A stretch of DNA of 64,000 bases from assembly GCF_000262305.1 (NCBI RefSeq), contig NC_017910.1, positions 558,001-622,000 of the forward strand. Direction: 5' to 3'. The position numbers were made by a program, and so were the translations under genes. Of this stretch, positions 54,029-63,232 are shown in pieces. Each line of letters begins with the position of its first letter. Position 1 is the first letter of the stretch. The notes below the pieces were generated by a model, which saw only the letters and a list, made by a program, of their open reading frames with translations, was not told where the DNA came from and made no database searches. This DNA is from Shimwellia blattae DSM 4481 = NBRC 105725. GTDB lineage: Bacteria > Pseudomonadota > Gammaproteobacteria > Enterobacterales > Enterobacteriaceae.

Positions 54029-54044
54029 TAAAAAGGAACAACCA

Positions 54045-55685
54045 ATGACAGAGATGATTAGCGTGGGCGAAGCCATTGCCCGTACCCTGGAGCAATACGG
54101 TGTTACTACCCTGTACGGGGTGATTTCTATTCACAACCTGCCGGTTGCTGATGCTATCGGCCAGCGCGGCAATATCCGGTTTGTGGCGGCCCGGGGGGAA
54201 GCGGGCGCCGTGACCATGGCCGATGCCCACGGGCGCTTTTCTGGCCTCGGGGTGGCCCTGACCAGTACCGGTGCCGGGGCCGGTAATGCGGTGGGGGCGC
54301 TGGTTGAAGCGCTGAACGCCAGTACGCCGGTGATCCATCTGACCGGGCAGGTAGAAAAAGCCTGGCTTGATGCGGATACCGGGTTTATTCATGAAACCCG
54401 CGACCAGCTCACCTTCCTGCGGGCCAGCTCCAAACGGGCCTGGCGGGTTATGAATGCCAACCAGGCAGTGGCTATTCTCCACCGTGCGATTCAGGAGGCG
54501 CAGACGCCCCCCTGTGGCCCGGTTTCCATTGAAATTCCGATTGATATTCAAAGTAGCCTGATCCCGGCGTCATTAGTGACCACGGTCCCGGCACCTGCCG
54601 CAGCACCCGCCCCCCGGGAGTCCCTTATTGATGCCCTGTGGGCGCGTTTGTGCCAGGCGCGCCAGCCCTTACTGTGGCTGGGCGGCGGCGCATTAGCGGC
54701 CAGTGCGGCGGTGAAAACGCTGGCTGATGCCGGTATTACGGTGATATCCAGTACCCATGGCCGGGGCATTTTGCCCGACAGCCACAAAGGCAGCCTGCGG
54801 GCGTTTCATAATTCGCCCTCAGTGGAGGCGATAATGGCGCAGTGTGATTTCACCCTGGTGGTGGGGTCGCGGCTGCGCAGTAACGAAACCCGCTCCTGGA
54901 CGCTGGCCCTGCCGTCACCGCGGGTGCAGGTGGATATTGATCCGGCGGCGGCGAGCCGTAACTATCTGATGGATGAAACCCTTGTTGCCGACGCCGGGGA
55001 GGTGTTAACGGCCCTGGCCCGGCGGGTGACCGGGCGCCACTGGGGGGATAACCACTGGGATAGCGCCGTGGCGCAGGCGTTACACCAGGCCGAAGGGGGG
55101 CTGCGTGAGCAGTGTGGCGCCTACAGCCGCTTAAATGACGCTATCGACCAGGTGTTACCGGCAGACGGCATTCTGGTGCGCGACATTACCGTGTCCGGCA
55201 GCCTGTGGGGGAGCCGCCTGTTCCGGGCCCATTTCCCGCTGCACAATATTCACTCTCTGGCGGGGGCTATCGGCATGGGGCTGCCGATGGCCGTGGGGAC
55301 GGCGCTGGCGAACCCGCATAAAAAGGTGGTGGCTCTGGTGGGTGACGGCGGCCTGAGTCTGAACCTCGGGGAGATGGCGACCCTGGCCCAGGAGCAGGCC
55401 AACGTAACGCTGCTGATTATGAACGACGGTGGCTATGGGGTTATGCGCGGAATTCAGGATAAGTATTTTGGCGGCCGCCAGTATTTTAACCAGCTCCACA
55501 CCCCGGATTTCACGGCCCTTTCCCGGGCCATTGGCCTCCAGGCGTGGTGCGTTGAGCGGGCGGATGATTTCCAGTCGGTGATGGCAGAGGCCATTAATAG
55601 TCCCGGCCCGTCGGTGGTGGAAGTGCGCATGGACAGCATCGGGGCATTACGCTTTGCGGGGCCGCCCCAGAAAACTCTCTACTAG
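54045..55685 (+). CDS. Thiamine-diphosphate-dependent enzyme (acetolactate synthase/decarboxylase-like)
   Basis: 546-residue ThDP enzyme with the standard three domains. The N-terminal PYR domain has the cofactor-activating Glu in AARGEAGAVTMADAHGR near 50; the C-terminal PP domain has GDGGLSLNLGEMATL followed by NDGGYGV near 440-472 (GDG-x-N magnesium motif). Candidate reactions are decarboxylation of a 2-oxo acid, like benzoylformate decarboxylase, or carboligation. Followed by no further enzyme, and preceded by an aldehyde dehydrogenase, so a 2-oxo acid to aldehyde to acid sequence is attractive. ATG 54045 follows AAAGGA; a GTG at 54021 is an alternative. Confidence 0.85.
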   Translation: MTEMISVGEAIARTLEQYGVTTLYGVISIHNLPVADAIGQRGNIRFVAARGEAGAVTMADAHGRFSGLGVALTSTGAGAGNAVGALVEALNASTPVIHLTGQVEKAWLDADTGFIHETRDQLTFLRASSKRAWRVMNANQAVAILHRAIQEAQTPPCGPVSIEIPIDIQSSLIPASLVTTVPAPAAAPAPRESLIDALWARLCQARQPLLWLGGGALAASAAVKTLADAGITVISSTHGRGILPDSHKGSLRAFHNSPSVEAIMAQCDFTLVVGSRLRSNETRSWTLALPSPRVQVDIDPAAASRNYLMDETLVADAGEVLTALARRVTGRHWGDNHWDSAVAQALHQAEGGLREQCGAYSRLNDAIDQVLPADGILVRDITVSGSLWGSRLFRAHFPLHNIHSLAGAIGMGLPMAVGTALANPHKKVVALVGDGGLSLNLGEMATLAQEQANVTLLIMNDGGYGVMRGIQDKYFGGRQYFNQLHTPDFTALSRAIGLQAWCVERADDFQSVMAEAINSPGPSVVEVRMDSIGALRFAGPPQKTLY

Positions 55686-55697
55686 CCAGCAGAGAAC

Positions 55698-55727
55698 AAA
55701 AAAACCAGGCCAGGCCTGGTTTTTTTA
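55698..55727. terminator. Bidirectional terminator ending the catabolic operon
   Basis: AAACCAGGC / GCCTGGTTT with a CAG loop, an A-rich left flank and seven T residues on the right, between convergent genes; works on both strands. Confidence 0.85.
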
Positions 55728-55748
55728 TGGTCATCACCGGTGGGGTGA

Positions 55749-57020
55749 TCAGAAGATATTGAACGGGTAGTCCACGTAAACGCGGATTTCGTTACCGCTT
55801 CTGTTGTAGTCGCTGGCGTCAGCCGACACGCGCAGCACAGAGTAGCGAACTTTGAATTTCAGATCTTTGGCCGGGCCATCCTGCACTTTATATTGCAGCT
55901 GGTTAAACCATTCGTGTTCTTTACCGTTGCTGGTGGCAGAGGTCTTGATGTTGTCACCGTAAACGTAGGCGGTGTCGTAAGTCAGCCCCGGCATGCCAAG
56001 ACCGGCGAAGTCGAGAGAGTACGCCACTTGCCAGGAGCGCTCATCTTCACCGTTAAAGTCAGACCAGTAGGAGTTGCTCAGCCAGATGGTGTTGCCGCCA
56101 TCACCTACGCCGCCCTGGTTACGGTAGCCACCGTAGTTGTAGCCGGTAGAGCCGCTGCTCTGCTGGTAGGCCACTTTAAAGGTATGGATATCGTAGATAT
56201 AGCTGGCTGCCAGGCTCCAGATGGTGTTGTCGCGGCCGGTATCCAGGCTGTTAGCAAACTGCTTATCCAGACGGGAGTTATAGCCGTTAAAGTCGAGGAT
56301 CATCTGCTGGCCGGTGGCGAACGGCTGGGTATAGGTCATGCCCAGATACTGTTTGTTCAGGGTGTCTTCAACGTCAGAAGCGTAGAACGCGGCGGATAAG
56401 TAGTCGTTGAACTTGTAGCTGGCGCCCCCGAAGGTCAGGCTTTTCAGCCCGGTGTCGTGGCTGTCGTCACTTTTCTGCTGTTCGGCGGTGAAGTAACCGG
56501 CGTTAACGTCCAGACCGTCGAGCTCCTGAGAGTTCAGGAACAGACCGGTGTAGGTTTCATTCAGCAGGCGGGAGTCATCCGCATACAGAATAGGCAGTAC
56601 CGGGCGCTGAGTACCCCAGCTCAGTACGGTGTTGGAGACACGCATTTTTACGCGCCCGCCCGCCTTGAACAGATCGGATTTTGCCTTACCGTCGTTATCC
56701 TGGTGGAAGAAGTCGATACCACCGGCACCGCTGCGGCCACGGCCGCCATCCAGACGCACGGCGTACTGGAGCAGGCCGTCAGCACCGAAGCCCACGGTCC
56801 CCTGAGTAAAGCCGGACTGGAAGTCGAGGATCATCCCCTGGCCCCATTCGGCTTTGGTTTCCGTATCCGGTGTTTTGTAGTCGCGGTTGATGTAGGCATT
56901 ACGCAACAGCACATCCATATGGCTGTCTTCGACTAAACCTTTACTGTCTGCCTGGCCTGCGGCGAACGCGGATCCGGAGATTAAAACCCCGGAAATAATA
57001 AGAGAAAGTTTCTTTTTCAC
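55749..57020 (-). CDS. OprD-family outer membrane porin
   Basis: 423-residue outer-membrane protein with a signal peptide (MKKKLSLIISGVLISGSAFA) followed by GQADSKGLVEDSHMDVLLRNAYINRDY-type opening of the OprD family, alternating strands, and a C-terminal Phe. OprD-like (Occ) porins take up carboxylated and aromatic compounds in Pseudomonas and are less common in enterics. It is convergent with the operon, so needs its own promoter, but its content suggests it supplies the outer-membrane step for the cluster's substrate. Confidence 0.85.
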   Translation of the reverse strand: MKKKLSLIISGVLISGSAFAAGQADSKGLVEDSHMDVLLRNAYINRDYKTPDTETKAEWGQGMILDFQSGFTQGTVGFGADGLLQYAVRLDGGRGRSGAGGIDFFHQDNDGKAKSDLFKAGGRVKMRVSNTVLSWGTQRPVLPILYADDSRLLNETYTGLFLNSQELDGLDVNAGYFTAEQQKSDDSHDTGLKSLTFGGASYKFNDYLSAAFYASDVEDTLNKQYLGMTYTQPFATGQQMILDFNGYNSRLDKQFANSLDTGRDNTIWSLAASYIYDIHTFKVAYQQSSGSTGYNYGGYRNQGGVGDGGNTIWLSNSYWSDFNGEDERSWQVAYSLDFAGLGMPGLTYDTAYVYGDNIKTSATSNGKEHEWFNQLQYKVQDGPAKDLKFKVRYSVLRVSADASDYNRSGNEIRVYVDYPFNIF

Positions 57021-57515
57021 TGTTGACTGGTCTCTGCTTGCTTTTCTTGATAAAGCGGATGCATTTTCCCCGACAAATCTGCTGTGAAATAGTCCGTAAT
57101 GCGCCCGGAATAATGGCGTTCCCGGTTATTACACAGTTGAAAGTGAGGTTTGCACCACGAATAGTGGGCCAGGAAATTATAATTTTTACCCCCTGGTGCC
57201 GCGATAGTTACCCGAAATGGCGCTATAAGCAATAAGAATTACTATATTTGCACACGAATTGTTACTTTTTATCACCAGTAGCTATATCTATATATCCAAA
57301 CAGAAATGCCGGAAAATAACTGCCTGATGGCGCCGGATTCAGCACAAAGTTGTTACGCCGGAAATTAATCAGAAATATATGTCGGGTGGGGTGAGTGGAT
57401 ATTAATCAGAAAATAGTTTAATTATCGGAATAATATTAGTTTCTGATCCGTTACCTGTCATAACAATATCCCGCCAGATAGTAATATAGCGGGATATTGT
57501 CCGGTTGCTGGTGGG
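57021..57515. other. Intergenic region upstream of the porin gene
   Basis: About 495 bp, AT-rich in its right half, between the porin start and the end of loiP. It must hold the porin promoter, but no clear operator was recognised and no GTTTCATAT arm was found. It marks the right edge of the accessory insert. Confidence 0.5.
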
Positions 57516-58274
57516 TTACTTAATACCGTCTGCCGCCATGCGATCGCGAATATGCTGAGCGCGGGCCTCAGAGGCCGGGTGGTCATCAAGAATGCTGCTC
57601 TGGCGGTTTTCTTCCAGCCGGGCCAGTTTTTCAAAACTGGTGACCAGGCCCGCCGGGCTGATACCGCGCTTACGCAGCAGATCGTATGAGTAGTCGTCCG
57701 CCTCTGACTCCTGGCGCTGAGAGAACTGGGAATTCACCAGTTGTTCCCCCAGGGCACCAATCTGAGACTGGGACAGGTTGCCGATAACTCCACCCATGGA
57801 GGCCGCCGCCACGCGGATGGCGTTGGTGCCCATGGCGACCTGCATCCCTTTTTTCACATGGCCCAGGGCCACGTGGCCCATCTCATGGCCGACAACCGCT
57901 TCCACTTCATTGTCGTTCATCATGTCCATCAGCCCGCTGTAGACGCGAATGCAGCCGTTAGCCATGGCGAAGGCGTTCACATCTTTGGTGATATACACCT
58001 TATAGTTGGCGGGCACCCCATTGATATTATCGCCAAGGGCGGCGGCAATGGTGTTCAGCCGGGTGGTATAGGGGCTATTTGCCGGGGCGAGAGTCGCTTT
58101 GCTGTCCAGCTCCTGGCAGGTTTTGTCGCTCAGTGCGATGACCTGAGCATCTGACAGGGAGAATGCCTGCATCGCGCCTGCGCCGGATGTTAACAGGCCC
58201 GACGAGTCCATGGTTTCGCACCCGCTTAACAGCGCCGCCACGCTCAGGCTCAGCAATATCGTCCGTATCTTCAT
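57516..58274 (-). CDS. loiP: Metalloprotease LoiP
   Basis: Outer-membrane M48 metalloprotease lipoprotein (formerly YggG) induced at low osmolarity in E. coli. Signal with lipobox LLSGCETMD (Cys near 19); zinc motif GHEMGHVALGH near 127, with the third zinc Glu in QRQESEADDYSYDLL near 188. 252 residues, as in E. coli. In E. coli it adjoins speB; here it is 16 kb away. Confidence 0.95.
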   Translation of the reverse strand: MKIRTILLSLSVAALLSGCETMDSSGLLTSGAGAMQAFSLSDAQVIALSDKTCQELDSKATLAPANSPYTTRLNTIAAALGDNINGVPANYKVYITKDVNAFAMANGCIRVYSGLMDMMNDNEVEAVVGHEMGHVALGHVKKGMQVAMGTNAIRVAAASMGGVIGNLSQSQIGALGEQLVNSQFSQRQESEADDYSYDLLRKRGISPAGLVTSFEKLARLEENRQSSILDDHPASEARAQHIRDRMAADGIK

Positions 58275-58617
58275 TTTATGCTTCCGGAATCAATGAGTAA
58301 GGAAATTTTCTGGTTCACCAGCCACCAGCAGCATAGTAACCGATGTCAGTATAAAAAGGATCCAGTCTGTCAGGCGAGTGGGGCATTTATGTTATGCCCT
58401 GGATCCAGAGATTTCTGATGAGATAAAAGGATGCTCCATGTACATGACCTGCGAGCTGGGTTACATTGTTGGCACTTTTTCCGGGCCTCGCCCATGACGC
58501 ATTTATCCGTCGCTTTCCGGATGGCCTGACGCCGTGATGCGCTAATCCGGAACTCAGGGATGTGGTAATCGAGTCGTAAACAAGGCATGACCTTCAACTA
58601 TCCGATCTGGAGTTAAA
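58275..58617. other. loiP-tktA divergent intergenic region
   Basis: 343 bp holding the promoters of loiP and tktA. No convincing small gene or structured RNA was recognised. Confidence 0.5.
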
Positions 58618-60609
58618 ATGTCCTCTCGTAAAGAGCTTGCCAATGCTATTCGTGCGCTCAGCATGGACGCAGTACAAAAAGCCAAATCCGGTCACCCGGG
58701 TGCCCCGATGGGCATGGCTGACATTGCCGAAGTCCTGTGGCGTGATTATCTGAACCATAACCCGCAGAACCCGCACTGGGCAGATCGTGACCGTTTCGTG
58801 TTGTCCAACGGCCATGGCTCGATGCTGATTTACAGCCTGCTGCATCTGACCGGTTATGACCTGCCGATGTCTGAACTGCAAAACTTCCGCCAGCTGCACT
58901 CCCGCACTCCGGGCCACCCGGAAGTGGGCTACACCGCCGGTGTAGAAACCACCACCGGCCCGCTGGGCCAGGGGATTGCTAACGCCGTGGGTATGGCGAT
59001 TGCTGAGAAAACACTGGCCGCGCAGTTTAACCGCCCGGGCCACGAGATTGTTGACCACCACACCTACGCCTTTATGGGCGACGGCTGCATGATGGAAGGC
59101 ATCTCTCACGAAGTGTGCTCCCTGGCCGGTACTCTGAAGCTGGGCAAACTGACCGCATTCTACGATGACAACGGCATCTCCATTGACGGTGAAGTTGAAG
59201 GCTGGTTTACCGACGATACCGCCAAACGCTTTGAATCCTATGGCTGGCACGTTGTGCGCGGCATTGACGGCCACAACGCAGACGCCATCAAAGCGGCTAT
59301 CGAAGAAGCCCGTAAAGTGACGGACAAACCGTCCCTGCTGATGTGCAAAACCATCATTGGCTTCGGCTCACCGAACAAAGCCGGTACTCACGACTCCCAC
59401 GGTGCCCCGCTGGGTGATGCAGAAATCGCCCTGACCCGTGAAAAACTGGGCTGGCACTATGCACCGTTTGAAATCCCGCAGGAAATTTACGCCCAGTGGG
59501 ATGCCAAAGAAGTGGGTGCGGCGAAAGAGCGCGCCTGGAATGAGAAATTTGCCGCCTACGCCAAAGCCTTCCCTCAGGAAGCGGCTGAATTCACCCGCCG
59601 CATGAGCGGTGACATGCCGGCTGATTTCGACGCTCAGGCGCAGGCTGTTATCGAAAAACTGCAGGCCAACCCGGCGAAAATCGCCAGCCGTAAAGCCTCC
59701 CAGAACGCGATTGAAGCCTTTGGCCCGTTACTGCCGGAATTCCTCGGCGGCTCTGCCGACCTGGCCCCGTCTAACCTGACCCTGTGGTCTGGCTCCCGGG
59801 CGCTGAACGAAGATCCTGCCGGTAACTATATTCACTACGGCGTGCGCGAATTCGGGATGACCGCTATCGCGAACGGTATCTCGCTGCACGGTGGCTTCCT
59901 GCCGTACACCTCCACCTTCCTGATGTTCGTGGAATATGCCCGTAACGCGGTGCGTATGGCGGCCCTGATGAAACAGCGCCAGGTGATGGTCTACACCCAT
60001 GACTCTATCGGTCTGGGTGAAGATGGCCCGACCCACCAGCCGGTAGAGCAGGTGGCTTCTCTGCGCCTGACGCCGAACATGAGCACATGGCGTCCGTGTG
60101 ACCAGGTGGAAACCGCTGCCGCCTGGAAATATGGCGTTGAGCGTAAAGATGGCCCGACCGCGCTTATCCTGTCCCGCCAGAACCTGGCCCAGCAGGAGCG
60201 CAGCGCGCAGCAGCTGGCAGATATCGCCCGTGGGGGATATATTCTGAAAGATTGCGCCGGTCAGCCGCAGCTTATCTTTATCGCGACGGGTTCTGAAGTG
60301 GAACTGGCCGTTGCCGCATGGGAAAAACTGACTGCCGAAGGCGTTAACGCGCGCGTGGTTTCCATGCCGTCTACTGACGTGTTCGACAAGCAGGATGCAG
60401 CCTACCGCGAAGCGGTACTGCCGAAAGCGGTTTCTGCCCGCGTGGCCATTGAAGCGGGTATCGCGGACTACTGGTTCAAGTACACCGGCCTGAACGGCGC
60501 GATTGTCGGCATGACCACCTTCGGGGAATCTGCACCGGCAGAGCTGCTGTTTAAAGAGTTCGGCTTTACGGTTGAGAACGTGCTCAGCAAAGCGAAAGCG
60601 CTGCTGTAA
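58618..60609 (+). CDS. tktA: Transketolase 1
   Basis: ThDP enzyme of the pentose phosphate pathway that transfers two-carbon units between sugar phosphates. 663 residues as in E. coli. Cofactor motif GDGCMMEGISHEVCSLAG near 154; catalytic Glu in REFGMTAIANGI near 411; HDSIGLGEDGPTHQP near 461. ATG 58618 follows GGAG. Terminator downstream. Codon use is biased to the strongly expressed set, unlike the accessory genes. Confidence 0.98.
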   Translation: MSSRKELANAIRALSMDAVQKAKSGHPGAPMGMADIAEVLWRDYLNHNPQNPHWADRDRFVLSNGHGSMLIYSLLHLTGYDLPMSELQNFRQLHSRTPGHPEVGYTAGVETTTGPLGQGIANAVGMAIAEKTLAAQFNRPGHEIVDHHTYAFMGDGCMMEGISHEVCSLAGTLKLGKLTAFYDDNGISIDGEVEGWFTDDTAKRFESYGWHVVRGIDGHNADAIKAAIEEARKVTDKPSLLMCKTIIGFGSPNKAGTHDSHGAPLGDAEIALTREKLGWHYAPFEIPQEIYAQWDAKEVGAAKERAWNEKFAAYAKAFPQEAAEFTRRMSGDMPADFDAQAQAVIEKLQANPAKIASRKASQNAIEAFGPLLPEFLGGSADLAPSNLTLWSGSRALNEDPAGNYIHYGVREFGMTAIANGISLHGGFLPYTSTFLMFVEYARNAVRMAALMKQRQVMVYTHDSIGLGEDGPTHQPVEQVASLRLTPNMSTWRPCDQVETAAAWKYGVERKDGPTALILSRQNLAQQERSAQQLADIARGGYILKDCAGQPQLIFIATGSEVELAVAAWEKLTAEGVNARVVSMPSTDVFDKQDAAYREAVLPKAVSARVAIEAGIADYWFKYTGLNGAIVGMTTFGESAPAELLFKEFGFTVENVLSKAKALL

Positions 60610-60628
60610 TCGCGTGAATAATGCGTTT

Positions 60629-60660
60629 AAAACGGGTCGCTCTGGCGGCCCGTTTTTTTT
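60629..60660 (+). terminator. Terminator of tktA
   Basis: AACGGGTCGC / GCGGCCCGTT-type stem with one mismatch, TCTG loop, then eight T residues, 20 bp after the stop. Confidence 0.8.
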
Positions 60661-60689
60661 GGCTCCCGGCGACCGTACCCGGGGAAAAA

Positions 60690-60705
60690 TGTGATGTAGA
60701 TCAGA
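60690..60705 (+). promoter_or_regulatory. CRP site upstream of epd
   Basis: TGTGA-N6-TCAGA, centred about 200 bp before epd. The epd-pgk operon of E. coli is known to be CRP-activated. Confidence 0.6.
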
Positions 60706-60897
60706 TTACCGCACTGACTGCCGGCAGGCTGATTCCTTTTATTCCTGCTTTCGCTTATTCTGGCTGAAGCGTTTCAGTTGGCTGAATGTTCGATTATTAA
60801 TCAATCAGTCACACTGTTTTACAGGTAAGGTTCCACTACGAATGCTGCTGGATTACTCTGTCAGTCATTCTTTCCAGGAGTGCCTTGCAGGAGACCT

Positions 60898-61917
60898 ATG
60901 ACCATACGCATAGCAATTAACGGCTTTGGACGCATCGGGCGTAACGTGGTTCGTGCTTTGTATGAATCCGGGCGCCGGGCGGAAATCTCAGTCGTTGCCA
61001 TTAATGAGCTGGCCGCCGCCGAAGGGATGGCCCATCTTCTCAAATACGACACCAGCCATGGGCGTTTTGCGTGGGATGTCCGCCAGCAACAAGATCTGCT
61101 ATGGGTGGGTGATGACGCTATCCGTATCCTGCATGAGCGCGATCCTGCGGGGCTTCCCTGGCGGGAGCTGGGGGTAGATGTGGTGCTGGATTGTACCGGG
61201 GTATACGGCAGCCGGGCCGACGGTGAGATGCATCTTGCCGCGGGCGCGAAGAAAGTGCTGTTTTCCCACCCGGGTGGCGCGGATCTGGACGCCACCGTGG
61301 TGTATGGGGTCAACCATCGCCAGCTGCAGCCAGAGCACCGTATCGTCTCTAACGCCTCCTGTACGACAAACTGTATTATTCCGGTGATTAAGCTGCTGGA
61401 TGACGCGTTCGGCATTGAGTCCGGCACGGTGACCACGATCCACTCGGCAATGCACGATCAACAGGTTATTGATGCCTATCACCCGGACCTGCGCCGCACC
61501 CGGGCGGCAAGCCAGTCGATCATTCCGGTCGATACGCGCCTTGCGGCGGGTATTACGCGTATTTTCCCTAAATTCTGCGACCGTTTTGAGGCAATCGCCG
61601 TGCGGGTGCCGACGATTAATGTCACGGCAATCGACCTCAGCGTGACGGTGGCGCAGAAGGTGAACCCCGGGGATATCAACCAGTTATTCCAAAAAGCAGC
61701 GAGCGGGGTATTTCGTGGTATAGTTGACTATACGGAATTACCGTTGGTCTCGATAGATTTTAACCATGATCCGCACAGTGCCATTGTGGATGGCACCCAG
61801 ACGCGGGTCAGCGGTGAGCATCTGATTAAAACCTTAGTCTGGTGCGATAATGAATGGGGCTTTGCTAACCGGATGCTCGACACCACGTTAGCAATGGCGA
61901 CGACAGGTTTCAGGTAA
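60898..61917 (+). CDS. epd: Erythrose-4-phosphate dehydrogenase
   Basis: NAD enzyme that oxidises erythrose 4-phosphate to 4-phosphoerythronate in pyridoxal phosphate synthesis; paralogue of GAPDH. 339 residues, as E. coli. Rossmann motif INGFGRIGRNVVRAL near 5; catalytic Cys in NASCTTNCIIP near 155; His near 182. Start ATG 60898 is preceded by CAGGAGA; the upstream in-frame codon at 60880 lacks a ribosome site. pgk follows 49 bp downstream in the epd-pgk-fbaA unit. Confidence 0.97.
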   Translation: MTIRIAINGFGRIGRNVVRALYESGRRAEISVVAINELAAAEGMAHLLKYDTSHGRFAWDVRQQQDLLWVGDDAIRILHERDPAGLPWRELGVDVVLDCTGVYGSRADGEMHLAAGAKKVLFSHPGGADLDATVVYGVNHRQLQPEHRIVSNASCTTNCIIPVIKLLDDAFGIESGTVTTIHSAMHDQQVIDAYHPDLRRTRAASQSIIPVDTRLAAGITRIFPKFCDRFEAIAVRVPTINVTAIDLSVTVAQKVNPGDINQLFQKAASGVFRGIVDYTELPLVSIDFNHDPHSAIVDGTQTRVSGEHLIKTLVWCDNEWGFANRMLDTTLAMATTGFR

Positions 61918-61966
61918 GGCGCGGGTTGCGCCTGCAAAACTTTTAGAATCAACGAGAGGATTCACC

Positions 61967-63130
61967 ATGTCTGTAATTAAGATGACCGATCTGGATCTGG
62001 CGGGTAAACGCGTACTGATCCGTTCTGATCTGAACGTGCCGGTAAAAGACGGTAAAGTTACCTCTGATGCGCGTATCCGTGCATCTCTGCCGACTATCGA
62101 GCTGGCCCTGAAACAGGGTGCGAAAGTGATGGTAACTTCCCACCTTGGCCGCCCGACTGAAGGTGAGTACAACGAAGAATTCTCTCTGCTGCCGGTTGTT
62201 AACTACCTGAAAGACAAACTGTCTGCTCCGGTACGTCTGGCAAAAGACTACCTGGACGGTGTGGACGTTGCCGCCGGTGAACTGGTTGTGCTGGAAAACG
62301 TGCGCTTTAACAAAGGCGAGAAGAAAGACGACGAAACCCTGTCTAAAAAATACGCCGCACTGTGCGACGTATACGTAATGGATGCTTTCGGTACTGCGCA
62401 CCGCGCTCAGGCATCTACCCACGGTGTAGGCCGTTTTGCTGATGTCGCCTGTGCCGGTCCGCTGCTGGCTGCTGAGCTGGACGCGCTGGGTAAAGCGCTC
62501 AAAGAGCCAGCCCGCCCGATGGTTGCCATCGTTGGTGGTTCTAAAGTTTCTACCAAACTGACCGTGCTGGACTCCCTGTCCAAAATCGCTGACCAGCTGA
62601 TCGTCGGCGGCGGTATTGCCAACACCTTTATTGCCGCACAGGGCCACAATGTGGGTAAATCCCTGTACGAAGCAGACCTGGTTGATGAAGCCAAACGCCT
62701 GCTGACCACCTGTGATATCCCGGTTCCGACGGATGTTCGCGTGGCAACGGAGTTCTCTGAAACTGCACCGGCAACCCTGAAATCTGTCAGCGCAGTCAAT
62801 GCAGACGAGCAGATCCTCGATATCGGTGACGTTTCCGCTGAGAAACTGGCCGAAATTCTGAAAAATGCCAAAACCATTCTGTGGAATGGCCCGGTTGGAG
62901 TCTTTGAGTTCCCGAACTTCCGTAAAGGGACTGAGATTGTTGCCAACGCCATTGCCGACAGCGAAGGCTTCTCTATCGCCGGTGGTGGTGACACCCTGGC
63001 CGCTATCGACCTGTTTGGCATTGCCGATAAAATCTCTTACATTTCTACCGGCGGCGGTGCATTCCTTGAATTCGTAGAAGGCAAGGTTCTGCCAGCCGTA
63101 GCGATGCTTGAAGAGCGCGCTAAAAAATAA
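61967..63130 (+). CDS. pgk: Phosphoglycerate kinase
   Basis: Glycolytic kinase that transfers phosphate from 1,3-bisphosphoglycerate to ADP. 387 residues, as E. coli. N-terminal substrate motif RSDLNVPVKDGKV near 20 and HLGRPTEG near 62; C-terminal nucleotide motif IAGGGDTLAAID near 345. Strong ribosome site GAGAGGA and highly biased codons. Confidence 0.98.
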   Translation: MSVIKMTDLDLAGKRVLIRSDLNVPVKDGKVTSDARIRASLPTIELALKQGAKVMVTSHLGRPTEGEYNEEFSLLPVVNYLKDKLSAPVRLAKDYLDGVDVAAGELVVLENVRFNKGEKKDDETLSKKYAALCDVYVMDAFGTAHRAQASTHGVGRFADVACAGPLLAAELDALGKALKEPARPMVAIVGGSKVSTKLTVLDSLSKIADQLIVGGGIANTFIAAQGHNVGKSLYEADLVDEAKRLLTTCDIPVPTDVRVATEFSETAPATLKSVSAVNADEQILDIGDVSAEKLAEILKNAKTILWNGPVGVFEFPNFRKGTEIVANAIADSEGFSIAGGGDTLAAIDLFGIADKISYISTGGGAFLEFVEGKVLPAVAMLEERAKK

Positions 63131-63136
63131 TTTTTG

Positions 63137-63164
63137 ACGGGCAGGGAAACTTGCCCGTTGTTTT
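63137..63164 (+). terminator. Attenuator-like hairpin between pgk and fbaA
   Basis: ACGGGCA / TGCCCGT with an 8-nt loop followed by TGTTTTAT. The modest T run suits partial termination inside the operon. Confidence 0.5.
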
Positions 63165-63232
63165 ATGCGGCCACAGGTGCTGTGGCTATTAAATCCGATT
63201 TTTACAACGCCGAAGATACAGGACACCGTAAC

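Noticed and set aside
57017..57232. 71-codon frame upstream of the porin
   Set aside because: Lies in the porin promoter region, with no ribosome site or recognisable sequence.
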